Below are positions 52,041 to 61,539 of a DNA stretch of 64,000 nucleotides, piece by piece. The position numbers and the translations under genes are program-made. Under the pieces are notes generated by a model, which was not told where the DNA came from, searched no databases, and worked only from the letters and a program-made list of their open reading frames with translations. Position 1 is the first letter of the stretch. Each line of letters starts with the position of its first letter. This DNA is from an uncultured Eubacteriales bacterium (GTDB taxonomy: Bacteria; Bacillota; Clostridia; Lachnospirales; Lachnospiraceae). The DNA lies in the NCBI GenBank assembly GCA_900539455.1, contig UQCD01000006.1, positions 1 to 64,000 of the forward strand, given 5' to 3'.

Positions 52041-55000
52041 ATGGATGGATACAATAGAATAAAGGATTTTCTTATGAAACGAAAAAAAATATTTATAGGT
52101 TCTGCTATAGGTGTTGCTTTTTGCACATTTTTTGCAGTTATATTTATTCTTAATGTAAGTAAGGTACAAGCCTTGGAAAGTGTGTCTGTATCTGATACAG
52201 AATATCAGCTGCCATCAGATAATTTAGCAGTAGAGCTCAATGTAGTAAGCAATGGAAGATATGTTATTGACGGTGACGGAGTCTTACGAAATGATGTTTC
52301 TATTAAGGTTGTTCCAAACTCAGAGAGCGTTGATAATGTTGAAGTTGTTTTAAAGAATGTTCGTATTCAAAACTCAGTAGATGAGCCGGTTATTCAGTTT
52401 GAGGCAGCAAAATCCGGAACAGTAACAAATTATACATTATCTATAGAAGGAACCTGTACACTTGAAAACACAAGAGAAAGAGCAAAAAGCCCGATTATTT
52501 CTGTACAGGGCGTAAATGCTTCAGTTATTAAATTAGCAGAAAATGTACATACAGCAAGAAATTGTAAGCTGTCAGATTTGTTACAGGAAACAGAGGTTGT
52601 GTATGGCTCATCACTTAATATTAAAAATGTAGATGGCACAAATGGTATGCTTACATTAGTTACTTCAAGAAACAGCTATGGTGCTGCTATAGGTGGAGGA
52701 GAAGCCAACGCAGATGTAGATTTACACTTAAGTGAAGGAAATCCTAATATTATATTCTCTCCAAATTATCTTTTAAGAGAAGATGGCACAGCTTACAGTA
52801 CAGTACAAAATGCCTTTGAATATTTAAATGAAAAGTACAATACCAATTATCCTTTGGATGCACAGCTGCCAGTAGGCAAGGAGTTTTTTGTAAGCTCAAC
52901 TGTCAATGCTGGAAATATTACAATATCAGGTGATATTGAAATTAATATTAAAGGACAGGGCTATGGTGCTGGTATAGGTGGTGGTGGTAGTGCAAACGCA
53001 GCTGCAGCCTCCGGCAGAGCAGGAGTAGTTACAATCAATGGTGGTACAATAGCAGTTAATATGTTATCAAATGCACCTTGTATCGGAAGTGGAAGAAACA
53101 GTGCAGGTGGAAAAAACAGCAATGGAAATTCCATAATTATAGGTGGTGGCTCTTTATTTTTAAATGCTGCAAATACTCAGTATGACGGAAATATTACAGA
53201 TGCCTCAGGCAAAAAACTGTATTTGTTCTGTGCAGACTTAACTTCAAATGGAAATACAGGCTTTTCGACAGCTGATTGGACTGACACTATTACCTTAGCA
53301 GATAACAAGTATACAAATACATATACAGCAAATATCCAGATGCAAAGCGAATATGCAACTGTTACTGTAGATAGCCTTACTTTTGAATATAAAGGCTATG
53401 GACATAAAAATATTTCTTCAGTCGGCATTAACAAAAATGAAGTAGCCAACAAGTTATATTTCTATTTGCCAGCTACACCGATGGCAGAGCTTACTATTTC
53501 AGATAGCAGCTACATAAAGCAAAATCAGAGAATGGAGGTATATCAGAATAATGTATTGATTTCTCCTTCAGCTCAGAACAAATATATATTATCAGCAGAC
53601 CAATATGTAGATGTAAGAGTTTATGATGTTCCAGAGGAGCTAGATGTAGCAAATGTTACAGTTGCAGGTATGACCTATCCTGTTACAAAGCTAAATGATG
53701 CAAAGGGCGAATATTATGTAGTGTCCTTTAAAATGCCAGATGTAGCTACTTCGTTGCAGGTTAATTACGCAGGAAATATCCAGATAGTATATCATAACGG
53801 TTTTACAGCAACAGATAAAAATATTGACGGACATTCTTATGTTGCACCAACTGCTACTATGTATACCTATGGAACAACTATGTCAGTGCCAGCACCGGGT
53901 ATTTCAGACCTTACCTTTGACGGCTGGTATGTAACCGGAACTGACAAGCGGGTTTCACAGATTACCTCGGCAGATATATTGGCAGGTGATATTTTAACAG
54001 ACGGAAAAATAGATTTAACTGCAAAATGGAAATGCAGCGTTACATATATATATTCATATGGAGATAGTGGAGATATAGAGCTTCGTACAGATGAACATAC
54101 ATATGGCGAGCCATATACACTTGACCCTAATTCAAATGCAGTACCTACACCACCAACTATTGAATATTACGATTTTGTTGGCTGGACAGTAAATTCAGAC
54201 AGATATTCAAAAGAGAATGGAAGAATTTATTATGAAAATTCTCTTACCTCAAACCTTGTTGTAAGAGGCGAATATTCAAAGAACAGGTACTATGTTTACA
54301 TTGACAAGGAATTTTTCAATGCTACAAATGTAGAACTATTAATGGGCTCAACTACTCTTACCTTTGATAATCAGGAATTTGTAGAAAATGGAGTTACATA
54401 TTACAGAACCTTAGTAAAGGACGCAGTTTCAAGTGTAACCCTTAGTATTACTGCAAAGCAGGGTTATGAGATTTCTTCAGCAAACTGGAGCGTAAGCATA
54501 AGCAATGCCTCTAGTGTAACAGATAGCTGGAGTGACAATTCAGTATCCTATAAAATGGGCTTGGACTCTAAGGATATTTATGTTGTAAATAATAATAGCG
54601 CATTTATTCCAAAGGTTTATACTATAACCTTCTATGACGGTGTGGATACTACAACGCCATTTAAAAGCGTTGAATATACTATTGAAAGCTTAAGCTTACC
54701 AGCAGAAATATCAAAGATACTTGGTGCTGATGCTATTAACATTAACAATAGATATGACAGATACCATAAGTTTAGTGGCTGGAAGGCAATTACAGCAAAA
54801 AATCCTACAGACCCATATGTAACACAAATTGATTCCTTAGGTAATTATATATTTGTAGCTACTTGGGAGGAAACTGAAAAATATCCTATTGATATTACAG
54901 TTTATGATGAAGAAACAAAACTACCTAGCAGGTATGTAGGTGCTGTTCCATATTTGTATGACCCGGTCTATGACAGTAAATCACCAATTAATGTGACAGA

Positions 55001-56405
55001 TGAGGTTGATCCAGATAGTGGGGAAACCAGAAAGGTAGTATATGTTATCCCAGGAGATAATGTATATATTGAGTTCGTTGCACTTGATGAGGACGGAAAT
55101 TACATCTATGAAGATGGTGATTACAAAGCTGTTCAAATAGGAAACGGAATAGATTTTGCCCAAATAGGTGATTATCCGGATGATTACACAATCAGATACA
55201 GCTATGAGAGCAAGGCACATGAGGATACAACTAAGAAAAATCGTTCGGATAAGAGATATATTACTATTCCAGAGGATGTTTTAGACGGAGCAACTATTAA
55301 TGTAGATGTAAGAATTTCTCTTACAAGATTTACAATTCAGTATTGGGATTTAAGAGGATATACTACAAATAATCCAACCTCATATACAATATTTGATGAG
55401 TTTGAGTTTGCACCATTAGTTAAAAATGTTGGCTGGAAATTAGTAGTATCTGATGGTGATGATACAAACTATGACGATGTTACAACTGTTGATATTACAG
55501 GGGTTGATAAGTGGTCCTTCGGAAATCTTGTGCTAAAGGCTGACTGGCCACAGAATTATATAGGATATTACAATATAAATATTACAGTAGCTGAGTCACA
55601 AATGGGAACAGTGAATATAGTTTCACCTAGTGAAGAAGGTTACAAGGAAAGCCAGAGTGTATTTTTACTTGTAAAGCCAGAAAGGGGCTATAAGCTGGTA
55701 CAGAATTCGCTTACATATGAGCCGGCAGAGGCAGCAAGCACTTTTTCTATAAGAAGCATTAGAGAGGCAGCAATGCCTGTAATAATATCTCCTGTTGATG
55801 AAAAACTAGGTCTGTATTTGTTGTTAATGCCTGGAAAGGATATTAACATAACAGCACAGTTTGAAATGGAGGTATACAACATCTTCTATGATGAAATGCA
55901 GGACGGAGATATAAATAATAATCCGTCTACATATACAGTAAATGATAATATTATTTTGGAAAAGCCTGCTAGAAAGGGCTATAAGTTCTTAGGCTGGAAA
56001 GACCAAAATGGAAATCCAATTACTGAAATAAAAAATCAGACTGGCGATATACAGTTGGTTGCTACCTGGAAGGCAGTTGAAGTTGAAACAACCACAAAGG
56101 AGGAGATAACAACCTCTAAGGAAAATGAAACAACTACAAAAAAACAGTTTATAGGTGGCAACACTAATAAGCCAAACAATGGAAGCAACTCAAATAATCC
56201 AAATAATGGAAACAATATTAATGGAAATGGTAATGGTTCAGACAATGGTAATTATTGGAATAATAATGGAGGATATGTTCAGACAGGTGACAACACAAAT
56301 GTAGTAAGGTTAATACTTATACTTGCTTGTGCAGCAGTAGTATTAGTGTTTATTGTGGTGAAAACTAAAAAAAATGATGAAAAATCTGAAGAAGACGAGG
56401 ATTAG
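52041..56405 (+). CDS. Giant surface protein with InlB-type B repeats and sortase-like C-terminus
   Basis: ATG 52041 follows AAGGAGGG (52027-52034); the in-frame ATG at 51975 has no such site. The 1454-residue protein has a basic N-terminus with a signal segment (about 15-43), beta-helix-like stretches with the motif YGAAIGGGEA and YGAGIGGGGSA, then several InlB B-repeat (Listeria-Bacteroides) modules, e.g. YKFLGWKDQNGNPITEIKNQ and LVATWK. After a Thr/Glu and Asn/Gly-rich spacer comes GGYVQTGDNT (VQTGD at 1413-1417), a hydrophobic helix and a charged Lys/Asp/Glu tail. This is a wall-anchoring layout with QTGD in place of LPXTG. It is likely an adhesin. A diguanylate cyclase gene starts 2 bp after its stop. 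Confidence 0.88.
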   Translation: MDGYNRIKDFLMKRKKIFIGSAIGVAFCTFFAVIFILNVSKVQALESVSVSDTEYQLPSDNLAVELNVVSNGRYVIDGDGVLRNDVSIKVVPNSESVDNVEVVLKNVRIQNSVDEPVIQFEAAKSGTVTNYTLSIEGTCTLENTRERAKSPIISVQGVNASVIKLAENVHTARNCKLSDLLQETEVVYGSSLNIKNVDGTNGMLTLVTSRNSYGAAIGGGEANADVDLHLSEGNPNIIFSPNYLLREDGTAYSTVQNAFEYLNEKYNTNYPLDAQLPVGKEFFVSSTVNAGNITISGDIEINIKGQGYGAGIGGGGSANAAAASGRAGVVTINGGTIAVNMLSNAPCIGSGRNSAGGKNSNGNSIIIGGGSLFLNAANTQYDGNITDASGKKLYLFCADLTSNGNTGFSTADWTDTITLADNKYTNTYTANIQMQSEYATVTVDSLTFEYKGYGHKNISSVGINKNEVANKLYFYLPATPMAELTISDSSYIKQNQRMEVYQNNVLISPSAQNKYILSADQYVDVRVYDVPEELDVANVTVAGMTYPVTKLNDAKGEYYVVSFKMPDVATSLQVNYAGNIQIVYHNGFTATDKNIDGHSYVAPTATMYTYGTTMSVPAPGISDLTFDGWYVTGTDKRVSQITSADILAGDILTDGKIDLTAKWKCSVTYIYSYGDSGDIELRTDEHTYGEPYTLDPNSNAVPTPPTIEYYDFVGWTVNSDRYSKENGRIYYENSLTSNLVVRGEYSKNRYYVYIDKEFFNATNVELLMGSTTLTFDNQEFVENGVTYYRTLVKDAVSSVTLSITAKQGYEISSANWSVSISNASSVTDSWSDNSVSYKMGLDSKDIYVVNNNSAFIPKVYTITFYDGVDTTTPFKSVEYTIESLSLPAEISKILGADAININNRYDRYHKFSGWKAITAKNPTDPYVTQIDSLGNYIFVATWEETEKYPIDITVYDEETKLPSRYVGAVPYLYDPVYDSKSPINVTDEVDPDSGETRKVVYVIPGDNVYIEFVALDEDGNYIYEDGDYKAVQIGNGIDFAQIGDYPDDYTIRYSYESKAHEDTTKKNRSDKRYITIPEDVLDGATINVDVRISLTRFTIQYWDLRGYTTNNPTSYTIFDEFEFAPLVKNVGWKLVVSDGDDTNYDDVTTVDITGVDKWSFGNLVLKADWPQNYIGYYNINITVAESQMGTVNIVSPSEEGYKESQSVFLLVKPERGYKLVQNSLTYEPAEAASTFSIRSIREAAMPVIISPVDEKLGLYLLLMPGKDINITAQFEMEVYNIFYDEMQDGDINNNPSTYTVNDNIILEKPARKGYKFLGWKDQNGNPITEIKNQTGDIQLVATWKAVEVETTTKEEITTSKENETTTKKQFIGGNTNKPNNGSNSNNPNNGNNINGNGNGSDNGNYWNNNGGYVQTGDNTNVVRLILILACAAVVLVFIVVKTKKNDEKSEEDED

Positions 56406-56407
56406 AC

Positions 56408-57841
56408 ATGAAAAAGTTAAAAGTATTTAATAGTGCAAAGGTAAGCATTAGCGATGTTATATTAATGGTAGTATTAATTTTATCGGCGATTGGAATGTTT
56501 ATAATGTCAATGTCAAACTACAGCGACACTTATGATGCAACAGTTGCTTATACTAAGGATAGCTTGTCAGAAAGAACGGTTCAATGCTCTAATGAAATAC
56601 AGGCACAGTTCGATGAGAAGTTTGCTTTATTAGAGTATATTGCCACATTGCCAGAAATTAATGAAATGAAGTGGACAAACCAGTACAAGTACATAAAAGG
56701 TAAGGAAGCTTCTTTAGGCTTTGAACATTTATTTATAATGGACACGACTGGTCATGGATATTATGTTAGGGAAAATACAGTACAGAATCAGTCACGGGAG
56801 CAATTTTTTACAGATGTAATGGAAAATGACAAGTTTATTACAGAGCCATTTATGGACTACAACAACAATAAGTCAATAACAACTCTTTGTGTATCAATTT
56901 ACAAGAATGGACAAAAGGTTGGTGCCCTTTGTGGAGCAATGGATTTACAAAAGGTATATGATTCTGTTGCAAATATGAAAATTGGTGATGGTCTTGCTGC
57001 TGTTGTAAATGCAGCAGGAGAATATGTTGCCAGCTCAGATATGACACAGGTACATAGAAAGCTTAATATATTAGATGTATATAGTGACACAAGCAAAAAC
57101 GATATATCTTTTATTAAGTCTAGTCTGTCAGCAGAAGGAAATGTAACTGGCGAAATTACAATCAATGACAAGCAATACTATGTAGGTGTAACAGCAATAA
57201 AAAATTGTTCCTGGAAATTAATACTTACTATTGCAAAGGACGAAACTGGAAGTAATATGTCAAGTATTTTGTATACACAGGTTGCTTCTATAGTTATTCT
57301 TTTAGTTATAATTGCAGTTACAGTTAGATTTATTGTAAAGCTTATCAACAAAGAAAGAATGGCATTTGTAGACTCTCTTACAGGCGTTAGCAATAGGGCA
57401 AGATGTTCTATTATTCTTGATAAGCTTGAAACCTACAGAAAAGAGTCGGTAATGATTATAAGCTTTGACTTAAATGATTTCAAACAGATTAATGATGAAT
57501 TTGGTCATAAACAAGGTGATGAAGCTTTAAAGACCTTTGCAAAGGTGCTTGATAAGACCTTTGGTAAGCAAGGCTTTATTGGAAGAATGGGTGGAGATGA
57601 GTTTATCGCAATTCTTCTAAATTCATCAAATGAAGAATTTGAAAAGCTTATTACAAATATGAAGGATCAGGTTAATACATCAAACTCAAATAGAAATCAG
57701 AAATACTTAATATCTCCTGCATATGGATATGCTATTAGAAAAGAAAATGAAGATATTACAATACAAAGTGTATATGAAGAAGCTGATAAGAAGATGTACT
57801 TATACAAGGAAGTATACAAATCAATGAAGAAGGGCGAATAA
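56408..57841 (+). CDS. Membrane diguanylate cyclase with extracytoplasmic Cache-type sensor
   Basis: A 477-residue protein with a membrane segment (about 15-35), a periplasmic-like dCache sensor (about 40-285; ATLPEINEMKWTNQYKYI, FIMDTTGHGYYVREN), a second membrane segment (about 290-313) and a GGDEF domain. GGDEF is intact at 395-399 (GRMGGDEFIAIL), with SFDLNDFKQINDEFGHKQGD upstream. The inhibitory RXXD I-site is absent, so product feedback is unlikely. It makes c-di-GMP in response to an external ligand. The start is 2 bp after the adhesin gene, implying co-translation. Confidence 0.93.
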   Translation: MKKLKVFNSAKVSISDVILMVVLILSAIGMFIMSMSNYSDTYDATVAYTKDSLSERTVQCSNEIQAQFDEKFALLEYIATLPEINEMKWTNQYKYIKGKEASLGFEHLFIMDTTGHGYYVRENTVQNQSREQFFTDVMENDKFITEPFMDYNNNKSITTLCVSIYKNGQKVGALCGAMDLQKVYDSVANMKIGDGLAAVVNAAGEYVASSDMTQVHRKLNILDVYSDTSKNDISFIKSSLSAEGNVTGEITINDKQYYVGVTAIKNCSWKLILTIAKDETGSNMSSILYTQVASIVILLVIIAVTVRFIVKLINKERMAFVDSLTGVSNRARCSIILDKLETYRKESVMIISFDLNDFKQINDEFGHKQGDEALKTFAKVLDKTFGKQGFIGRMGGDEFIAILLNSSNEEFEKLITNMKDQVNTSNSNRNQKYLISPAYGYAIRKENEDITIQSVYEEADKKMYLYKEVYKSMKKGE

Positions 57842-57857
57842 TACTAAGATTAGTATT

Positions 57858-57894
57858 AAAAGGAGAGGCGTTTTTGATAGCCTCTCCTTTTTTG
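57858..57894 (+). terminator. Intrinsic terminator after the diguanylate cyclase
   Basis: AAAAGGAGAGGC (57858-57869) and GCCTCTCCTTTT (57880-57891) form a perfect 12-bp stem with a 10-base loop, followed by more T. It ends the adhesin/cyclase unit before the convergent cotJ operon. Confidence 0.9.
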
Positions 57895-58029
57895 ATAAAT
57901 ATATTTAAAAGAGTGTATAGATAAGTTAACCAAAAAATATTCAAATAAGCTTTTCTAAAATTTTGTTGCAATAAGGTATCTAATTAAAAATATTTTTTAA
58001 GAGTGTCATTGAATTGCATACACTAAGAT

Positions 58030-58641
58030 TTAACATTTTTTGCTGCATAAGTCAAAGGAAGGGTTGATTGCATAGAAGTTATCGGAATCAAGATCCTCCT
58101 GCAACATTCTCAAAGCCTCGCCAAATCTTTGGAAATGAACAATTTCTCGCTCACGCAAAAACTTAATTGGAGCACATACATCTGGGTCTTTAATCATTCT
58201 TAAAATATTGTCATAGGTAGTGCGCGCCTTTTGTTCTGCTGCCATATCCTCAAACAAATCTGTAATAGGGTCGCCCTTACTTTGCATAAAAGCAGTAGTA
58301 TAGGACATACCAGAGGCAGCCTGTGGGTATACGCCTAAGGTATGGTCAACATAGTAAGGTGCAAAGTTGCTTCCCTCAATTTGTTCAGGTGTAAGACAGT
58401 CTGTAAGCTGGTGGACAATAGCACCTATCATTTCTAAATGTGCCAGCTCCTCTGTGCCTATGTCATTTAAAAGACCGGCAATTCTAGGGTTGGTCATAGA
58501 GTATTTTTGCGATAAATATCGTAAAGAAGCACCAATCTCGCCATCAGGTCCACCATACTGTGAAATAATTATCTCTGCCAGTTTTGGATCACGGGTTTTA
58601 ATATTTACAGGAAACTGTAATCTTTTTTCATAACTCCACAT
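58030..58641 (-). CDS. cotJC: Spore coat protein CotJC (manganese-catalase fold)
   Basis: The start at 58641 follows AGGAGG on the minus strand and gives 203 residues beginning MWSYEKRLQFPV; longer in-frame starts are less likely. The four-helix di-metal fold of Mn-catalases is indicated by conserved Glu/His in EIGASLRYLSQKYSM, GTEELAHLEMIGAIVHQL, DMAAEQKARTTYDNILRM and REREIVHFQRFGEAL. CotJC is a component of the spore coat assembled from mother-cell genes under sigma-E. It is the last gene of cotJABC here and overlaps closely with cotJB. Confidence 0.95.
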   Translation of the reverse strand: MWSYEKRLQFPVNIKTRDPKLAEIIISQYGGPDGEIGASLRYLSQKYSMTNPRIAGLLNDIGTEELAHLEMIGAIVHQLTDCLTPEQIEGSNFAPYYVDHTLGVYPQAASGMSYTTAFMQSKGDPITDLFEDMAAEQKARTTYDNILRMIKDPDVCAPIKFLREREIVHFQRFGEALRMLQEDLDSDNFYAINPSFDLCSKKC

Positions 58642-58643
58642 AT

Positions 58644-59027
58644 TTACATACCTCCTTTTGACCATGGAAGCGGAGCCGAAGTCCAATCCCAGCCATTATC
58701 TGTGTCTACCATATACGAATAAATAGGGCCATATTTAGTAGTATATTGTTTCAAGACCATATGACGAAGTGTCATTAATTCGCTTATACATTCTATAGCA
58801 TCCTCACAATTTGGGTGGGTATCGATAAATAAACGAAGGTCATCAATGGCAAAGCTTATAATTTGCAAATGCTCCATTAATTGACATTTAGGCATATTTT
58901 CAAATACAGAAGGGTTGTTTGCAGAACATATATAGTTTAAATATTTAAAGCTGTTGTTTCTAAAATTATTATTGCTGTTTCTAAAATTATTATTGCTACT
59001 GCCACAATTATTATTTAAACAACTCAT
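58644..59027 (-). CDS. cotJB: Spore coat protein CotJB with Asn-rich N-terminal extension
   Basis: The start at ATG 59027 overlaps the cotJA stop (ATGA); the GTG three codons upstream is possible. The 127-residue protein has an N-terminal Asn/Ser/Phe/Arg-rich stretch, NNNFRNSNNNFRNNSF, encoded by a 21-bp tandem repeat, then the CotJB domain (about 48-127; FAIDDLRLFIDTHPNCEDAI, KYGPIYSYMVDTDN, WTSAPLPW). CotJB normally has 85-90 residues, so about 40 are added. It is a coat component acting with CotJA and CotJC. Confidence 0.9.
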   Translation of the reverse strand: MSCLNNNCGSSNNNFRNSNNNFRNNSFKYLNYICSANNPSVFENMPKCQLMEHLQIISFAIDDLRLFIDTHPNCEDAIECISELMTLRHMVLKQYTTKYGPIYSYMVDTDNGWDWTSAPLPWSKGGM

Positions 59028-59203
59028 TTTGAACACCTGCCTCCCATAAAAGGTTTATTAAGATCCTTGAAAATAGTACCTGCTATATATCCACATTTGA
59101 AATTGTCAAGATTTCTAAATTCCTGCCAGGGTACATATGCCATTGCAATATTCATATTTGTTCTATTGCATCTGGAATAGTTACAATTCATATTGTTATT
59201 CAT
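59024..59203 (-). CDS. cotJA: Spore coat protein CotJA, 59 residues
   Basis: A small minus-strand gene, 59 residues, starting at ATG 59203 after AAAGGA and ending at TGA (59026-59024), which overlaps the cotJB start by ATGA. Residues 22-53 read MAYVPWQEF, then GTIFKDLNKPFMGG, the CotJA signature (PF11007). It completes the cotJABC operon. It is easily missed because of its length. N-terminus is Asn/Cys-rich. Confidence 0.9.
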   Translation of the reverse strand: MNNNMNCNYSRCNRTNMNIAMAYVPWQEFRNLDNFKCGYIAGTIFKDLNKPFMGGRCSK

Positions 59204-59401
59204 AGAGAAGTCCTTTCAATATAATTACACTATTAATATATTCATTTATATAAGATTAGTGAGAATGTGATAAAAAATTTGTGAATATTAATATGAATGG
59301 TTGCAATGGGTAATAAAGTAGTATACTATTATAGATATTATAAAGGTTTGACTAAAAAAGATAAAAATCATACTATTATTAGATAAAATGAAAGGGAAAA
59401 A

Positions 59402-60343
59402 ATGGAACAGGAAACACAAATAAAACAAAGAGTTATTAATGAGATTGGAAAAGCAGTTATAGGAAAAGAAGAGGTTATAATTAAAGCTTTTGCTACCATA
59501 TTAGCAGGTGGACACATTCTTTTTGAGGATATTCCAGGAGTTGGTAAGACTACTATGGCTATGGCTATTTCAAAGGTGCTTAGTCTTCAGTATAATAGAT
59601 TGCAGTTTACTACAGATGTAATGCCATCAGATGTATTGGGCTACTCCTTATACAATAAAGAAGCAGGTGTAATGCAGTATAAAAAGGGCGTTATAATGTG
59701 TAATCTGTTTTTGGCAGATGAAATTAACAGAACATCTTCAAAAACGCAGTCTGCATTGCTTGAGGCAATGGAGGAGGGAAGGGTAACAGTAGATGGAAAA
59801 ACAATGGAGCTTCCAACACCATTTACTGTTATTGCAACACAAAATCCTACTGGCTCTGCTGGTACTACTCTGTTACCGGATTCTCAGCTTGATAGATTTA
59901 TGGTAAAACTAAGTATGGGCTATCCAACCAAAAAAGACGAGATTAATATCCTTAAGAGTAAATTTGGTGGAAAAAACCCATTAGAAGATATAGAAAAGGT
60001 GCTTACAGCAGAAGAAATAATAGAAATAAAAAAGCAGGTTTCAAATATATATGTACATGATGCAATGTATGACTATATTGTGGATATTGTAAATGCTACC
60101 AGAAATACTGAGCTTTTAGATGTGGGCATTAGCCCAAGAGGAACAGTAGCACTTATAAATATGGCAAAGGCTATAGCTTTTATGAACAATAGAAATTATA
60201 TAATACCTGAAGATGTACAATATGTATTCTTATCAGTTTGTTCACATAGGGTTATTCTAAGCCAGAAAGCAAGATTGGCAAAAATGAAGGAAGATCAGGT
60301 TTTAATAGAGATTGCCAAGCAAATTAGTGTAATTAGAACATAG
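59402..60343 (+). CDS. MoxR-family AAA+ ATPase
   Basis: A 313-residue AAA+ ATPase with Walker A IPGVGKTTM (about 44-52), Walker B NLFLADEINRTSSKTQSALL, sensor-1 FTVIATQNPTGS and sensor-2 VGISPRGTVALINMAKA. MoxR proteins act as chaperones for maturation of membrane or surface complexes. It is first of a three-gene set with DUF58 and a transglutaminase-type membrane protein, a combination found widely in bacteria. A GAAAGGGAAA site precedes the ATG. Confidence 0.95.
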   Translation: MEQETQIKQRVINEIGKAVIGKEEVIIKAFATILAGGHILFEDIPGVGKTTMAMAISKVLSLQYNRLQFTTDVMPSDVLGYSLYNKEAGVMQYKKGVIMCNLFLADEINRTSSKTQSALLEAMEEGRVTVDGKTMELPTPFTVIATQNPTGSAGTTLLPDSQLDRFMVKLSMGYPTKKDEINILKSKFGGKNPLEDIEKVLTAEEIIEIKKQVSNIYVHDAMYDYIVDIVNATRNTELLDVGISPRGTVALINMAKAIAFMNNRNYIIPEDVQYVFLSVCSHRVILSQKARLAKMKEDQVLIEIAKQISVIRT

Positions 60344-60351
60344 AGGTAGCT

Positions 60352-61539
60352 ATGATGATAGTATTATATTGTGTAATAGTCATAATCTTGCGTTGCATTG
60401 CTATTTTATTCAGCTCTTATCCAGCTTATTTAGCCTATAAATTATCAATAATTATACCAATTATTAGTATTGTAATATTGATTATTAATAGATTGTGCAT
60501 AAAAGTAAGGATAAGTGTAAACGAAAAAGTGGTTTCAAAGGGAGATAATATTTCAGTATCTATACAGACCCAAAATATAGGAATATTCCCTTCAGGGGAA
60601 ATAATTGCATATATGGAGTTGTATTATGGAGAGTATAGTCAGGCAAAGAAAAAAATTTGTTTTAGTAGTATGCCCTTTAAAAATACAGTGACCTTTCAAG
60701 TTGCTACAGAATATGCCGGAAATATGCGATTAATATGTAAAAAGGTGGAACTTTGTGATTACTTTAGAATGTTTAAATTTAAAATACAAAAAGGTAAGAG
60801 GAAATATGACATACAGGTATTACCAAAGCCACTTCCTATACAAATAACCTATAATCAATGTGAAAGTCATGAAATTATAGAGGCCGACAGCTATCATCCT
60901 TTAAAAAAGGGCTACGATAGAACAGAATTATTTAATGTAAGAGAATATGTTCCTGGGGACAATTTGCGAGATATACATTGGAAACTTACAGATAGAATGG
61001 GCAAATATATGGTGAAAGAGTATTCGCTGCCTATTAGTGTAGGACTGGGAATTATAACTGATTTTACGGAATACGCCATAAATTTTGACTCTGTTATTGT
61101 TACAGACAAAATAATGGAGATAGCTTATTCAATATGTAATAATGTTTTGTTAGAAGGCGGCAAATATAATATTTATTACTTTAATAAAAATAATGGAATA
61201 ATGGATCAGCAGCTAATTGATAGTGAAGAAAAGCTGACAGAATCCATTAATATAATATTAGACACAGTATTATTAAAAACAAATGAAAAAATAGAGGACG
61301 AGAGTATTGTTTTTGATAGATGTAATCAATACAACATTATATATATTACTTCAAAAATAAGTGAGCTGTTAGCACAAAGGATAAAGCTGGATGCAAATAA
61401 GAAGATAGCAGTAGTGCTTGTTGCGTTAAATGAAAATGCTGCAAAGGATCAGATTGCACAGCTGGATAGTGGCGTACAATATTATGTTGTTAATGCAAAG
61501 GCACAAGGAATAGGTAATATTAATGAAATTAGATTTTAA
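60352..61539 (+). CDS. DUF58 domain membrane protein
   Basis: A 395-residue protein with two N-terminal membrane segments (about 2-20 and 24-46) and the DUF58 signature in REYVPGDNLRDIHWKLTDRM near residue 200, followed by KYMVKEYSLP. The C-terminal half is a von Willebrand-A-like domain. Partner of the MoxR ATPase, which starts 8 bp upstream of it in the same operon. Its end overlaps the next gene by 17 bp. Its exact role is unknown; assembly or control of the transglutaminase-type protein is a reasonable guess. Confidence 0.92.
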   Translation: MMIVLYCVIVIILRCIAILFSSYPAYLAYKLSIIIPIISIVILIINRLCIKVRISVNEKVVSKGDNISVSIQTQNIGIFPSGEIIAYMELYYGEYSQAKKKICFSSMPFKNTVTFQVATEYAGNMRLICKKVELCDYFRMFKFKIQKGKRKYDIQVLPKPLPIQITYNQCESHEIIEADSYHPLKKGYDRTELFNVREYVPGDNLRDIHWKLTDRMGKYMVKEYSLPISVGLGIITDFTEYAINFDSVIVTDKIMEIAYSICNNVLLEGGKYNIYYFNKNNGIMDQQLIDSEEKLTESINIILDTVLLKTNEKIEDESIVFDRCNQYNIIYITSKISELLAQRIKLDANKKIAVVLVALNENAAKDQIAQLDSGVQYYVVNAKAQGIGNINEIRF

